NCBI GenBank assembly: GCA_022402405.1
Contig: JAKRSG010000196.1
Span: 1 to 14,037 of the forward strand
Reading direction: 5' to 3'
Length of the DNA stretch: 14,037 nucleotides
From: Bacteroidia bacterium
GTDB taxonomy: Bacteria > Bacteroidota > Bacteroidia > UKL13-3
Shown piece after piece: positions 1-6,839 of this stretch. A program made the translations under genes and the position numbers. The notes beneath the pieces are model-generated. The model was not told where the DNA came from. It saw nothing but the letters and a program-made list of their open reading frames with translations, and made no database searches. Position 1 is the stretch's first letter. The number at the start of each line of letters is the position of its first letter.

Positions 1-13
1 TTCATTCTGTCGT

Positions 14-31
14 TAAAATTGCCTAAAATTG
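14..31 (+). promoter_or_regulatory. Tandem TAAAATTG boxes, possible weak promoter
   Basis: TAAAATTG occurs at 14-21 and again at 24-31, 5 to 15 nt before the ATG at 36. Each differs from the Bacteroidota -7 box TAnnTTTG at one base. The sequence further upstream lies outside the window, so a -33 box cannot be judged. Confidence 0.2.
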
Positions 32-35
32 TAAC

Positions 36-1292
36 ATGAAAAGAATTTTCTTATTCGCACTGATCTTAAGTTTTATGAGCCAAGTCTTTGCCACGGTTTA
101 TGAAAATAAAATTTATGACTCCAAAGTACAAACCATCCTTTTTGGCAAGGCAGGTACCGAAGATCGTTATCCTATAGTAAGTATAAATAGTGCAGAACAA
201 CTTAAACTAAGCTTTGATATTTTACTTTCTACTTCCGAAAATCTTCAATACACATTAGTTCATTGTGATGCCAATTGGAATCCTACTCGCTTAAACCAGA
301 ATGAGTATTTAAGTGGCATGACATTCGACAATATCCAAGATTTTAAGTTCTCTACTAATACCTATGTAAAATATGTTCACTATAATGTTTTGTTGCCAAA
401 CGACAATATGAAACCCCGTATTGCCGGAAATTATATCGTAAAAGTGTACAGAAATTTTGATGAAGAAGAGTTGCTTTTTACGCGCAGAATGATGGTGCTT
501 AATAACAGTGCAACCATAGAGGGCTTGGCTAGGCCAGCAACCTTAGCAGAGCATCGTTATACCAAGCAAGAGCTACAATTTACAGTGGGAATTAATCCGA
601 GTACAGTGGTAAACCCACTGCAAGATGTATCGGTAGTGCTTATGCAAAATAGCAGATGGGATAATGCCATAACCGGACTCAAACCCCAGTTTATGTCGAA
701 CAACAAATTAGAGTATAATTATTTGGATCAAACCTTATTTAATGGCGGTAATGAATTCAGGTTTTTCGACATTCGTCAGCTACGTCAGTTTTCCCAAAAT
801 GTAAGAAGCAAACGAACAGATACCGTGGTGCACGTAATTCTAAACATAGATGAAAGTAGAGGTGCCATGCAGTATTTTAATTATTTTGATTACAACGGAA
901 AACGATTGGTTCAGAACAAAGAAGGCAATAATTCTGAAATAGATGGAGATTATGCTTATGTAAATTTTTATTTATCCTCTGTTATGGGAGTACCCCCCGA
1001 TGCGGAAGTTTATGTATTTGGCGAATTTACAGATTGGCGCTTGGTACCAGAATACAAAATGTATTACAACAAAAACCGTATGCGTTACGACCTAGAGGTA
1101 CCATTAAAACAAGGAAGATATGAGTACTGCTATGCCATAAAAAACGAAAAAGGTCAGCCAGACGAGACGGTATTAGAAGGCAATCATTTTCAAACGGAAA
1201 ACGAATATCTAGTTTTGGTTTATGCCAAAAATTTGCAATATCACTACGATGAATTAATTGGTGTTCGTAAATTTTCTACCCAAACGCAATAA
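36..1292 (+). CDS. Type IX secretion system plug-type protein (DUF5103 family)
   Basis: A secreted envelope protein of 418 residues. The first 19 residues form a signal peptide (KR, then a hydrophobic run ending VFA before TVYENK). The mature part matches, end to end, the Bacteroidota family first called DUF5103 and later named the T9SS plug protein. In Flavobacterium johnsoniae such a protein closes the periplasmic side of the SprA translocon (established knowledge). Recognisable family blocks are the FTRRMMV strand near residue 150, the DNAITGLKPQF block near 210, the FNGGNEFRFFDIRQLR block near 240, and a C-terminal early-set or CBM48-like fold starting at EVYVFGEFTDW (about 325-335) and ending in the IGVRKF tail. 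Length is normal for the family. The ATG is chosen because it starts the signal peptide. It is followed by gatB on the same strand after 81 nt with a candidate promoter, so the two need not be co-transcribed. Assignment to the family is firm; the plug role in this organism is inferred. Confidence 0.9.
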   Translation: MKRIFLFALILSFMSQVFATVYENKIYDSKVQTILFGKAGTEDRYPIVSINSAEQLKLSFDILLSTSENLQYTLVHCDANWNPTRLNQNEYLSGMTFDNIQDFKFSTNTYVKYVHYNVLLPNDNMKPRIAGNYIVKVYRNFDEEELLFTRRMMVLNNSATIEGLARPATLAEHRYTKQELQFTVGINPSTVVNPLQDVSVVLMQNSRWDNAITGLKPQFMSNNKLEYNYLDQTLFNGGNEFRFFDIRQLRQFSQNVRSKRTDTVVHVILNIDESRGAMQYFNYFDYNGKRLVQNKEGNNSEIDGDYAYVNFYLSSVMGVPPDAEVYVFGEFTDWRLVPEYKMYYNKNRMRYDLEVPLKQGRYEYCYAIKNEKGQPDETVLEGNHFQTENEYLVLVYAKNLQYHYDELIGVRKFSTQTQ

Positions 1293-1307
1293 AATCAGAG
1301 CATTAAC

Positions 1308-1328
1308 ATATTGTTTTTAGAACAATAT
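1308..1328. repeat. Perfect 8-bp inverted repeat (hairpin) after the plug-type gene
   Basis: ATATTGTT (1308-1315) and AACAATAT (1321-1328) are exact reverse complements around a TTTAG loop, starting 15 nt after the stop codon at 1292. The stem is A/T-rich and no long T-run follows, so it is at best a weak terminator. A palindromic operator for the downstream gatB promoter is the other reading. Confidence 0.45.
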
Positions 1329-1355
1329 TAATAGGCATTTAAACCCAAATTTCTG

Positions 1356-1363
1356 TATTTTCG
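1356..1363 (+). promoter_or_regulatory. Candidate -7 promoter box of gatB
   Basis: TATTTTCG at 1356-1363 matches TAnnTTTG at all but one fixed position and continues as CAGC. It lies 10 nt before the gatB ATG, implying a very short 5' leader. There is no convincing -33 TTG at 17-23 nt upstream. The 11 bases ATTTTCGCAGC recur upstream of the LptF-type gene at 6806-6816. Confidence 0.4.
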
Positions 1364-1373
1364 CAGCTTCATC

Positions 1374-2843
1374 ATGAATACAGAAACCAAAGAAATTGAT
1401 TTTAGTAAGTACGAAACTGTAATAGGTTTAGAGGTACACGCCCAGTTATTAACGCATTCAAAAGCATATTGCTCTGATGGCTACACATACGGTGGAGAGC
1501 CAAATACGCAGGTAAGCCCCGTAAGTTTGGGTCACCCCGGAACCCTACCCAAACACAACAAACAAGTAATAATAAACGCTATAAAAATGGGATTGGCCTG
1601 CGAATCGCAGATTGCCGAGCACCAATATTATGCCCGCAAAAACTACTTTTATGCAGATTTGCCTAAGGGTTATCAAATTACTCAAGATAAAACACCTATT
1701 TGTACAGGTGGTTATATTGAGATAAAAACCAAAGATGGTGAGAGCAAAAAGATTGGTTTAACGCGCATACACATGGAAGAAGATGCAGGTAAAAGTATGC
1801 ACGACCAAGACATCTACGATAGTTTAATCGACTTAAACCGAGCAGGAGTTCCCTTGATAGAAATTGTTTCGGAGCCAGAGATAAAATCTGGCGAAGAGGC
1901 CTACCAATATTTAAGTGAAGTAAGAAAGCTCGTGCGTTACCTAGATATTTGTGATGGTAACATGGAAGAAGGTAGTTTAAGATGTGACGCTAATATTTCT
2001 GTAATGTTAAAGGGCTCTTCCAAATTTGGAACTAAGGTTGAGGTAAAGAACATGAACTCGATGCGTAATGTACAAAGGGCAATCGACTTTGAAGTAAAAC
2101 GTCAGATTACAGCTCTTGAAAACGGAGAAACCTTGCGCATGGAAACCAGGAATTTTGATGCCATGAAAGGCATAACCTTAACCATGAGAAGCAAAGAAGG
2201 TGCAGCAGATTACAGGTATTTTCCAGAACCAGACCTTCCACCATTGCACATTACAGAGACTTTTATTGAGTCGGTAAAAGAACAAATGCCAGAGCTTCCA
2301 AAAGCCTTATATACCAAGTTTACCCAGCATTTAGGATTGAGCGATTACGACGCTCAAGTGCTCACCGAAAACAAAGACATTGCTGCCTATTTTGAAGGTA
2401 TATTAAAACATACTGGCAACACTAAAGCAGCTGCTAATTGGCTTATGGTAAATATTAAAGGTTACTTGAATGAGCAGGCAATAAGCATTAATGATTTTGT
2501 ATTACAACCAGCCAAAATTGCAGAGATTATTTCCTTAATAGACGCCAACAAAATAAGTAACTCAACAGCTTCACAACGTCTATTTCCAGAGATGATAATA
2601 GAGCATCATAAATCGGCTTTACAAATAGCAGAGTCCCTAAATTTATTGCAAGAATCAAACGAAGACGAATTGCAAAAGTGGATACAAGATGCAGTGGCTA
2701 AATACCCTGAGAAAGTAGCAGAATACAAAGCTGGAAAGCAAAGCTTAATTGGCTTATTTATGGGTGAGGTTATGAAGGCAAGCAAAGGCAAAGCCGATCC
2801 AAAATTTGCCACACAATTGTTAAAAGAAACATTAGAAAAATAA
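1374..2843 (+). CDS. gatB: Aspartyl/glutamyl-tRNA(Asn/Gln) amidotransferase subunit B
   Basis: GatB is the kinase-like, tRNA-binding subunit of the cytoplasmic GatCAB complex. It activates misacylated Glu-tRNA(Gln) or Asp-tRNA(Asn) with ATP for amidation by ammonia delivered from GatA. The 489 residues are full length. Visible family blocks are VIGLEVHAQL (16-25), GHPGTLPK (53-60), the NYFYADLPKGYQITQ block near 95, LIEIVSEPEI near 160, EEGSLRCDANISV near 197, and RSKEGAADYRYFPEPDLPPL near 270. The GatB/YqeY helical domain fills about 340-489 (KAAANWLMVN, then the LFMGEVMKASKGKADP tail). Only Cys33 remains of the four zinc-binding cysteines found in many GatB proteins; the other positions are Asp35, Ser48 and Ser51. 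gatA and gatC are not in the window, as is common where the subunits are scattered. The next gene starts 3 nt after the stop, so it is probably co-transcribed. Confidence 0.98.
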   Translation: MNTETKEIDFSKYETVIGLEVHAQLLTHSKAYCSDGYTYGGEPNTQVSPVSLGHPGTLPKHNKQVIINAIKMGLACESQIAEHQYYARKNYFYADLPKGYQITQDKTPICTGGYIEIKTKDGESKKIGLTRIHMEEDAGKSMHDQDIYDSLIDLNRAGVPLIEIVSEPEIKSGEEAYQYLSEVRKLVRYLDICDGNMEEGSLRCDANISVMLKGSSKFGTKVEVKNMNSMRNVQRAIDFEVKRQITALENGETLRMETRNFDAMKGITLTMRSKEGAADYRYFPEPDLPPLHITETFIESVKEQMPELPKALYTKFTQHLGLSDYDAQVLTENKDIAAYFEGILKHTGNTKAAANWLMVNIKGYLNEQAISINDFVLQPAKIAEIISLIDANKISNSTASQRLFPEMIIEHHKSALQIAESLNLLQESNEDELQKWIQDAVAKYPEKVAEYKAGKQSLIGLFMGEVMKASKGKADPKFATQLLKETLEK

Positions 2844-2846
2844 TCC

Positions 2847-3971
2847 ATGAAAAACCTAAAATATATTTTAATAGCTTTTAGTATTGTCCTATTGTTTTCG
2901 GCATGTTCATCCGATAAAAGCGAAGATATTGCAGGATTTGTAATCAGCGGAACCATTAGTAATGGTAGCGATATTAAGCAAGTTAGCATTCAAGAACTCA
3001 CCACAGGTGGTTTAATTATGATAGACACTGCCTCACTTGAAGCTGGTGGCAAATTCACTCTCCAAGGAAAACTTAGTGAAAAAACGTTTTGCATTTTACG
3101 CTTTCAAAAAGGAGATATTGTTCTATTAGTAGATTCTAACAGCAGGCTGAACCTAAACATTGATGCAGCAAAAATTGAAAACTATCAAGTAGAAAACTCT
3201 CCGGAAAACCAAGAGTTAAAAGAGCTTTTCTTATTAAACAGTTCGTTTATGGCAAAGAGTCAGGCAATCAACGAAAGATTTGCATCTTATAGCGCTGAAA
3301 ATATTACACCCGATATCGAATTGAGTATTAAAAGTGCATTCGATAGTTTACAGCAGAATCACCAATCGGCAGTAAAAGAATTTGTAGCAAAATCTAAAGA
3401 ATCTTTAGTTCCATATTTTGCCGTAAACTTCCTTTTGCCTGAGGCAGATGCTAATTATTTGAATGAGGTAGATAAAAAATTATATGCTTCATTTAGCGAA
3501 TCAAAATATGCTATTCAATTACACCAAAAATTAGAACGCCTCAATAAAATTGCGGAAGGTGCTGTAGCCCCAGATATTGTATTGAGCGATCCTTATGGAA
3601 AAAAAGTTTCTCTTTCCGAGTTGCGTGGTAAAATTGTTTTGGTAGATTTTTGGGCTAGCTGGTGCGGACCATGCAGAATGGAAAATCCAAAAAATGTAGA
3701 GTTGTACAATAAATATAAAAAATCTGGCTTCGAAATTTTCGGTGTAAGATTAGATGATAATAGAGACGCATGGATTGCTGCCATAAATAAAGATAAATTA
3801 TTATGGCCTCACGGTTCAGATTTATTAAAATGGAATTCAAGCGTAGTATCTCTATACAATATTAGCGCTATTCCTTACACGGTTTTGGTAGACAAGGAAG
3901 GTAAAATTTTAGCTAAAGAACTTCGTGGAAAAGAATTGGAAATAAAGCTTAAAGAAATTTTTGGCTACTAA
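2847..3971 (+). CDS. DUF4369-thioredoxin (TlpA-like) lipoprotein
   Basis: A predicted envelope lipoprotein with a disulfide-active thioredoxin domain, 374 residues. The N-terminus is a lipoprotein signal with the lipobox FSAC (Cys20), followed by a Ser/Asp-rich stretch. Residues about 30-120 form the beta-rich DUF4369 region often fused to thioredoxins in Bacteroidota. A charged helical linker (about 125-235) follows. The AhpC/TSA-TlpA-type domain runs from about 240 to the end, with the WASWCGPC active site (Cys273, Cys276), the FGVRLDD strand and cis-Pro343 in SAIPYT. Both redox cysteines and the cis-proline are present, so it should be active as a reductant or isomerase on the periplasmic side. 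Its substrate cannot be told from sequence; cytochrome maturation or general disulfide reduction are possibilities. It begins 3 nt after gatB and very likely shares its transcript, though no functional link is evident. Confidence 0.93.
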   Translation: MKNLKYILIAFSIVLLFSACSSDKSEDIAGFVISGTISNGSDIKQVSIQELTTGGLIMIDTASLEAGGKFTLQGKLSEKTFCILRFQKGDIVLLVDSNSRLNLNIDAAKIENYQVENSPENQELKELFLLNSSFMAKSQAINERFASYSAENITPDIELSIKSAFDSLQQNHQSAVKEFVAKSKESLVPYFAVNFLLPEADANYLNEVDKKLYASFSESKYAIQLHQKLERLNKIAEGAVAPDIVLSDPYGKKVSLSELRGKIVLVDFWASWCGPCRMENPKNVELYNKYKKSGFEIFGVRLDDNRDAWIAAINKDKLLWPHGSDLLKWNSSVVSLYNISAIPYTVLVDKEGKILAKELRGKELEIKLKEIFGY

Positions 3972-3981
3972 TTTATGGCTC

Positions 3982-4009
3982 TTAACAATTAGATAACAAT
4001 TACTAAACA
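3982..4009 (+). promoter_or_regulatory. 11-bp-phased direct repeats, candidate Pho-box-like operator
   Basis: Three TTAACA-like hexamers start exactly 11 bp apart: TTAACA (3982-3987), ATAACA (3993-3998) and TAAACA (4004-4009). The first two sit inside an identical 9-mer, TAACAATTA (3983-3991 and 3994-4002). They lie 44-71 nt before the response regulator start codon. OmpR/PhoB-family regulators bind direct repeats with one-helical-turn spacing, and the Bacillus PhoP box is built of TTAACA-like hexamers with this spacing (established knowledge). Binding by the downstream regulator is inferred. I find no clear TAnnTTTG box between the repeats and the ATG. Confidence 0.5.
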
Positions 4010-4052
4010 TTCAAATAAGCCCACAGTCGGAATATTACCTAAAAATTAAGAG

Positions 4053-4730
4053 ATGGAAAACATAGGCAAGATATTAGTAGTAGACGATGAGGCGGATATT
4101 TTAGAGTTTATTTCTTATAACCTAAAAAAAGAAGGTTATGAGGTTTACACAGCACCTAATGGCAAAGAGGCAATGCCTATTGCTAAAAAGGTTAAACCAG
4201 ACTTAATCCTGTTAGATGTGATGATGCCAGTAATGGATGGCATCGAAACCTGTAAGCGCATAAAGGCCGATAGTGATTTTGATCAAACGTATGTAGTATT
4301 TTTAACGGCAAGGTCGGAAGATTATTCAGAGATTGAAGGCTTAGATGCTGGAGCTGATGATTATATTGCCAAACCTATTAAGCCAAAAGTATTAGTTACA
4401 AGGTTAAACGCAATTTTAAGAAGAAAGATTAAAGAGCTTGCGGCACCCTCAATAAAAGTTAAAGATTTGCATATCGATAGAGAATCGTTTTTGATATACC
4501 GAGGAGAACAGAAAATTCAATTAGCAAGAAAAGAATTTGAATTGTTGTTTTTACTAGCTTCTAAACCAGGGAAAGTATTTACTAGAGAAAATATTTTAGA
4601 GAAAGTTTGGGGCGACGAAGTATTAGTTGTTGATAGAACCATAGATGTTCATATTCGCAAGATTAGAGAGAAGCTGGGCGACGAATATATTGGCACTGTG
4701 AAAGGTGTAGGATATAAATTTGAGGTATGA
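4053..4730 (+). CDS. PhoB/PhoP-like OmpR-family response regulator
   Basis: A cytoplasmic DNA-binding response regulator of 225 residues. The receiver domain (about 5-120) has the acidic pair Asp11-Asp12, phospho-acceptor Asp55 in LLDVMMP, switch Thr85 in FLTAR and Lys107 in the AKP motif, so it is complete. The OmpR/PhoB winged helix occupies about 130-223, with the RKEFELLFLLAS start and the recognition region DRTIDVHIRKIREKLG, ending in GVGYKFEV. Across its length it resembles the Bacteroidota regulators usually annotated PhoP/PhoB (phosphate) or RprY. Its stop overlaps the kinase start by ATGA (4727-4730), which indicates translational coupling with its cognate kinase. The gene is separated from the previous one by 81 nt containing 11-bp-phased direct repeats that may be its own binding site. 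The phosphate role is inferred and the regulon is unknown. Confidence 0.95.
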   Translation: MENIGKILVVDDEADILEFISYNLKKEGYEVYTAPNGKEAMPIAKKVKPDLILLDVMMPVMDGIETCKRIKADSDFDQTYVVFLTARSEDYSEIEGLDAGADDYIAKPIKPKVLVTRLNAILRRKIKELAAPSIKVKDLHIDRESFLIYRGEQKIQLARKEFELLFLLASKPGKVFTRENILEKVWGDEVLVVDRTIDVHIRKIREKLGDEYIGTVKGVGYKFEV

Positions 4731-5758
4731 TAAGAAACCCAAAACCAATAGACATAGCGTTTTTGATTTCGCTTTTATTGGCGTCTATCATTGGTACTGT
4801 TACCTTTTTTATTAGCGAGTGGGAATTCGTAAATACGGTTATTATATTTACCCTTTGTTTCGGATTATCATTCTTTTTATTTTTCTATACATTAGAGTTT
4901 TTCATTTACAGAAAAATAAAACTTATTTATAAAACCATACACAGTTTAAAAACGCAAAAATACGATGCCATTCTAAAGAACTTCGATTGGGATAAAGACC
5001 CAATATCGGAGATGAATAAAGAGGTTATAAAGTGGGCTCGCGATAATGAGATGGAAATAGATCAGCTTAAGAAACTTGCCGACTTCCGTAAAGAGTTTTT
5101 AGGCAATGTATCGCATGAGCTTAAGACTCCCATATTTAATATCCAAGGATATATACATACACTTTTGGATGGTGCCATGGACGACCCAGAAGTTAAAAAT
5201 AGATTCCTAGAAAAGGCTGCCAAAAGTGCGGATAGGCTCAGTGATTTAGTTGCCGACTTACTTTCTATTTCACAATTAGAAAGTGGAGAGTTAACTATGG
5301 AAAGAGAGCGTTTCGATATACATGCCTTGGTAAAAGATGTTTACGAACAACTTAGCAACACCAAAGTAACCTTGCTGATTAAAGAAGGTTGTAATGAGCC
5401 ATTTTATGTTTATGCCGACAAGTATAGGATCAGACAGGTATTAGTAAATCTGGTATCTAATTCGATAAAATATGGCAAACAAAATGGCACCACAACCGCT
5501 GCGTTTTATGATATGGACGAAAACATACTTATCGAAATTGCCGATAATGGGCCGGGTATAGAACAAGAGCACCTCAACCGCATATTCGAGCGTTTTTACC
5601 GCATAGATAAAAGTAGAACCAAAGACAGTAAAGAAGGCGGAACCGGCTTAGGATTGGCAATTGTTAAGCATATTATTGAAGCCCATCAACAAACCATAAA
5701 TGTTAGAAGTAATTTAGGTATTGGTACTACGTTTGGGTTCACGTTAAAAAAAGCATAA
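4727..5758 (+). CDS. Membrane sensor histidine kinase, PhoR-like
   Basis: The partner kinase of the preceding regulator, 343 residues. Two membrane helices (about 8-28 and 34-57) are separated by a loop of only a few residues, so there is no periplasmic sensor domain. This layout is seen in PhoR-type kinases, which sense through other membrane proteins. The linker (about 60-115) may be a degenerate HAMP or coiled coil; it is too short for a typical PAS domain. The HisKA helix carries phospho-acceptor His130 in SHELKTP. The ATPase domain has the N box (VNLVSNSIKYG), the G1 box (ADNGPGI), the F box (ERFYRIDKSR) and the G2 box (GGTGLGLAIVKHI), all intact, so it should be catalytically competent. 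The ATGA overlap with the regulator gene fixes the start. It is followed by a 121-nt gap with fresh promoter-like boxes, so the operon probably ends here. Confidence 0.95.
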   Translation: MIRNPKPIDIAFLISLLLASIIGTVTFFISEWEFVNTVIIFTLCFGLSFFLFFYTLEFFIYRKIKLIYKTIHSLKTQKYDAILKNFDWDKDPISEMNKEVIKWARDNEMEIDQLKKLADFRKEFLGNVSHELKTPIFNIQGYIHTLLDGAMDDPEVKNRFLEKAAKSADRLSDLVADLLSISQLESGELTMERERFDIHALVKDVYEQLSNTKVTLLIKEGCNEPFYVYADKYRIRQVLVNLVSNSIKYGKQNGTTTAAFYDMDENILIEIADNGPGIEQEHLNRIFERFYRIDKSRTKDSKEGGTGLGLAIVKHIIEAHQQTINVRSNLGIGTTFGFTLKKA

Positions 5759-5798
5759 GCCCTATTCTTGTGAAAATCAACTTGTAGTTTTTAGGGAA

Positions 5799-5806
5799 TA
5801 AATTTG
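5799..5806 (+). promoter_or_regulatory. Secondary TAnnTTTG box upstream of START-like gene
   Basis: TAAATTTG at 5799-5806 is an exact match to the Bacteroidota -7 box, but the nearest upstream TTG triplets (5782-5784 and 5768-5770) are badly spaced. It is a weaker candidate than the box at 5847. Confidence 0.25.
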
Positions 5807-5824
5807 TACTAATTGCAAATTTTC

Positions 5825-5854
5825 TTGGTAGTCTGAACAAAAAAATTATATTTG
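5825..5854 (+). promoter_or_regulatory. Bacteroidota-type promoter of the START-like gene
   Basis: TTG (5825-5827) is followed after 19 nt by TATATTTG (5847-5854), which fits the phylum's consensus (TTG, 17-23 nt, TAnnTTTG) exactly. The -7 box ends 25 nt before the ATG at 5880. This is the best promoter in the window and marks the START-like gene as a separate transcription unit. Confidence 0.65.
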
Positions 5855-5879
5855 CCAATAGCCAATTAATTATAACACA

Positions 5880-6266
5880 ATGGTTAAAACGTTAAAGAAA
5901 AAAATTCGCATGGAGTTTGAGGTAAAAGCCTCTCCGTCTATGTTATTTAACTACATTAGTTCTCCCTCTGGTTTATCGCAATGGTTTTGCAATGATGTAG
6001 ACATTTACAATAGCTTCTATAAGTTTAAATGGGATGGTGATGAAAACATAGCCGAGCTCATCAAAAAAACGCCAGGAAAAGGAATTAAATTTCGTTGGAA
6101 AGATTCTCATCCGGATGAATTTTTTGAATTTGAAATCCAACAAGATGAACTTACAGATGATGTTGCTCTTGTGATAACAGATTTTGTAGAGGCCGAAGAA
6201 GAAAAAAACACCATTCTACTTTGGGATAACCAGGTACACGAACTAAGAACTCTATTGGGTGGCTAG
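5880..6266 (+). CDS. START-like domain protein (SRPBCC fold)
   Basis: A small cytoplasmic protein of 128 residues with no signal peptide or membrane segment. It reads as a single START/SRPBCC helix-grip domain of the Bacteroidota START-like family, related to AHSA1-type proteins. The landmarks are an initial basic strand, the SPSGLSQWF block (about 28-36) that is typical of AHSA1-like folds, an acidic central region, alternating strands (GIKFRWKD, ALVITDF), and a long C-terminal helix ending in HELRTLLGG. These domains enclose a cavity for hydrophobic ligands, but no ligand is known for this family and I infer none. Its own promoter lies immediately upstream. The last 15 nt overlap the 3' end of the convergent gene at 6252, so the two messages are complementary at their ends. 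Confidence 0.88.
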   Translation: MVKTLKKKIRMEFEVKASPSMLFNYISSPSGLSQWFCNDVDIYNSFYKFKWDGDENIAELIKKTPGKGIKFRWKDSHPDEFFEFEIQQDELTDDVALVITDFVEAEEEKNTILLWDNQVHELRTLLGG

Positions 6267-6818
6267 TAGCGAATACCTCTCATAAAAAGAAAATACTCCC
6301 TCAAAAAATAAATCTTGCTCCTCACTAAAATAAATAGGCCTCACTATTTTTAATGAGTCTTTATATTCTATAGGATTTAATTCATCCTTAGAAAACTCAG
6401 ATTTTATTATAAATGCACCTGAATCAAGGTCGTTTTCCCATAGATTTTCTCCAGTTAAAATCAATTCTTCAACTGAAACTTTTGCTAGTATTTGGCTATA
6501 CTGCTCTTTGGTTAGGTTTCTAAAAATAACTTGAAGCTGAATTCCCTTTCCCCACCAAAACAAAACTCTACAAACAAAATTAAAATCTTGGCGCTCTATT
6601 TTAGGGTAATCCAATACCATATAAGGCAAATCCAACAATCGCTCGCCAGAGCTTATTTTAAAAGCCTTTCCACCATTTTTTTCAATAAGCCTTTCCCCTA
6701 TTTCGTGCAATTGATTCTTTATTTTCTCCATGGCACTTTTTTTGAGAAGTGGGTACCAAGTATTACTTATTAAACTAAGTTCATCATTATTCAATTTATT
6801 TGTCGATTTTCGCAGCAT
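6252..6818 (-). CDS. Conserved-looking hypothetical protein, family not recognised
   Basis: I do not recognise this protein. Reading from the ATG at 6818 it has 188 residues. The frame can be extended 6 codons to a TTG at 6836, but the TTG would fall before the likely -7 box TAACTTTG (6831-6824), so the ATG is preferred. There is no signal peptide and no membrane segment. The N-terminal half is helical and charged (through about residue 60). The middle has mixed strands and helices with the blocks LPYMVLDYP and CRVLFWWGKGIQLQVIFRN. The C-terminus is rich in aromatic residues (FFEGVFSFYERYS). Composition and codon use resemble the neighbours, so a real soluble protein of this lineage is likely. 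It is convergent with the START-like gene (15-nt overlap) and divergent from the LptF-type gene, with 21 nt between start codons, so it stands alone in transcription. Confidence 0.8.
   Translation of the reverse strand: MLRKSTNKLNNDELSLISNTWYPLLKKSAMEKIKNQLHEIGERLIEKNGGKAFKISSGERLLDLPYMVLDYPKIERQDFNFVCRVLFWWGKGIQLQVIFRNLTKEQYSQILAKVSVEELILTGENLWENDLDSGAFIIKSEFSKDELNPIEYKDSLKIVRPIYFSEEQDLFFEGVFSFYERYSLLATQ
6805..6812 (+). promoter_or_regulatory. Candidate -7 box of the LptF-type operon
   Basis: GATTTTCG at 6805-6812, part of ATTTTCGCAGC (6806-6816), repeats the 11-mer found at the candidate gatB promoter. It lies inside the first codons of the opposite-strand gene and 27 nt before the GTG at 6840. 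It deviates at two fixed positions from TAnnTTTG, so support comes mostly from the shared 11-mer and its position. Confidence 0.3.
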
Positions 6819-6823
6819 ATTGT

Positions 6824-6831
6824 CAAAGTTA
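6824..6831 (-). promoter_or_regulatory. Candidate -7 box of the hypothetical gene (minus strand)
   Basis: On the minus strand TAACTTTG (6831 down to 6824) matches TAnnTTTG exactly and ends 5 nt before the ATG at 6818. The transcript would be leaderless or nearly so. No clear -33 TTG is found at the usual distance. Confidence 0.4.
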
Positions 6832-6839
6832 ACCAAAGC

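Noticed and set aside
2606..2989. Long open frame antisense to the gatB 3' end and the lipoprotein start
   Set aside because: It lies wholly opposite two well-supported genes and its protein resembles no family; it is a by-product of their codon pattern.
5760..5796. CCCTA and TAGGG pair after the kinase gene as a terminator
   Set aside because: The stem is only 5 bp with a 27-nt loop and no proper T-run, so it is too weak to call.
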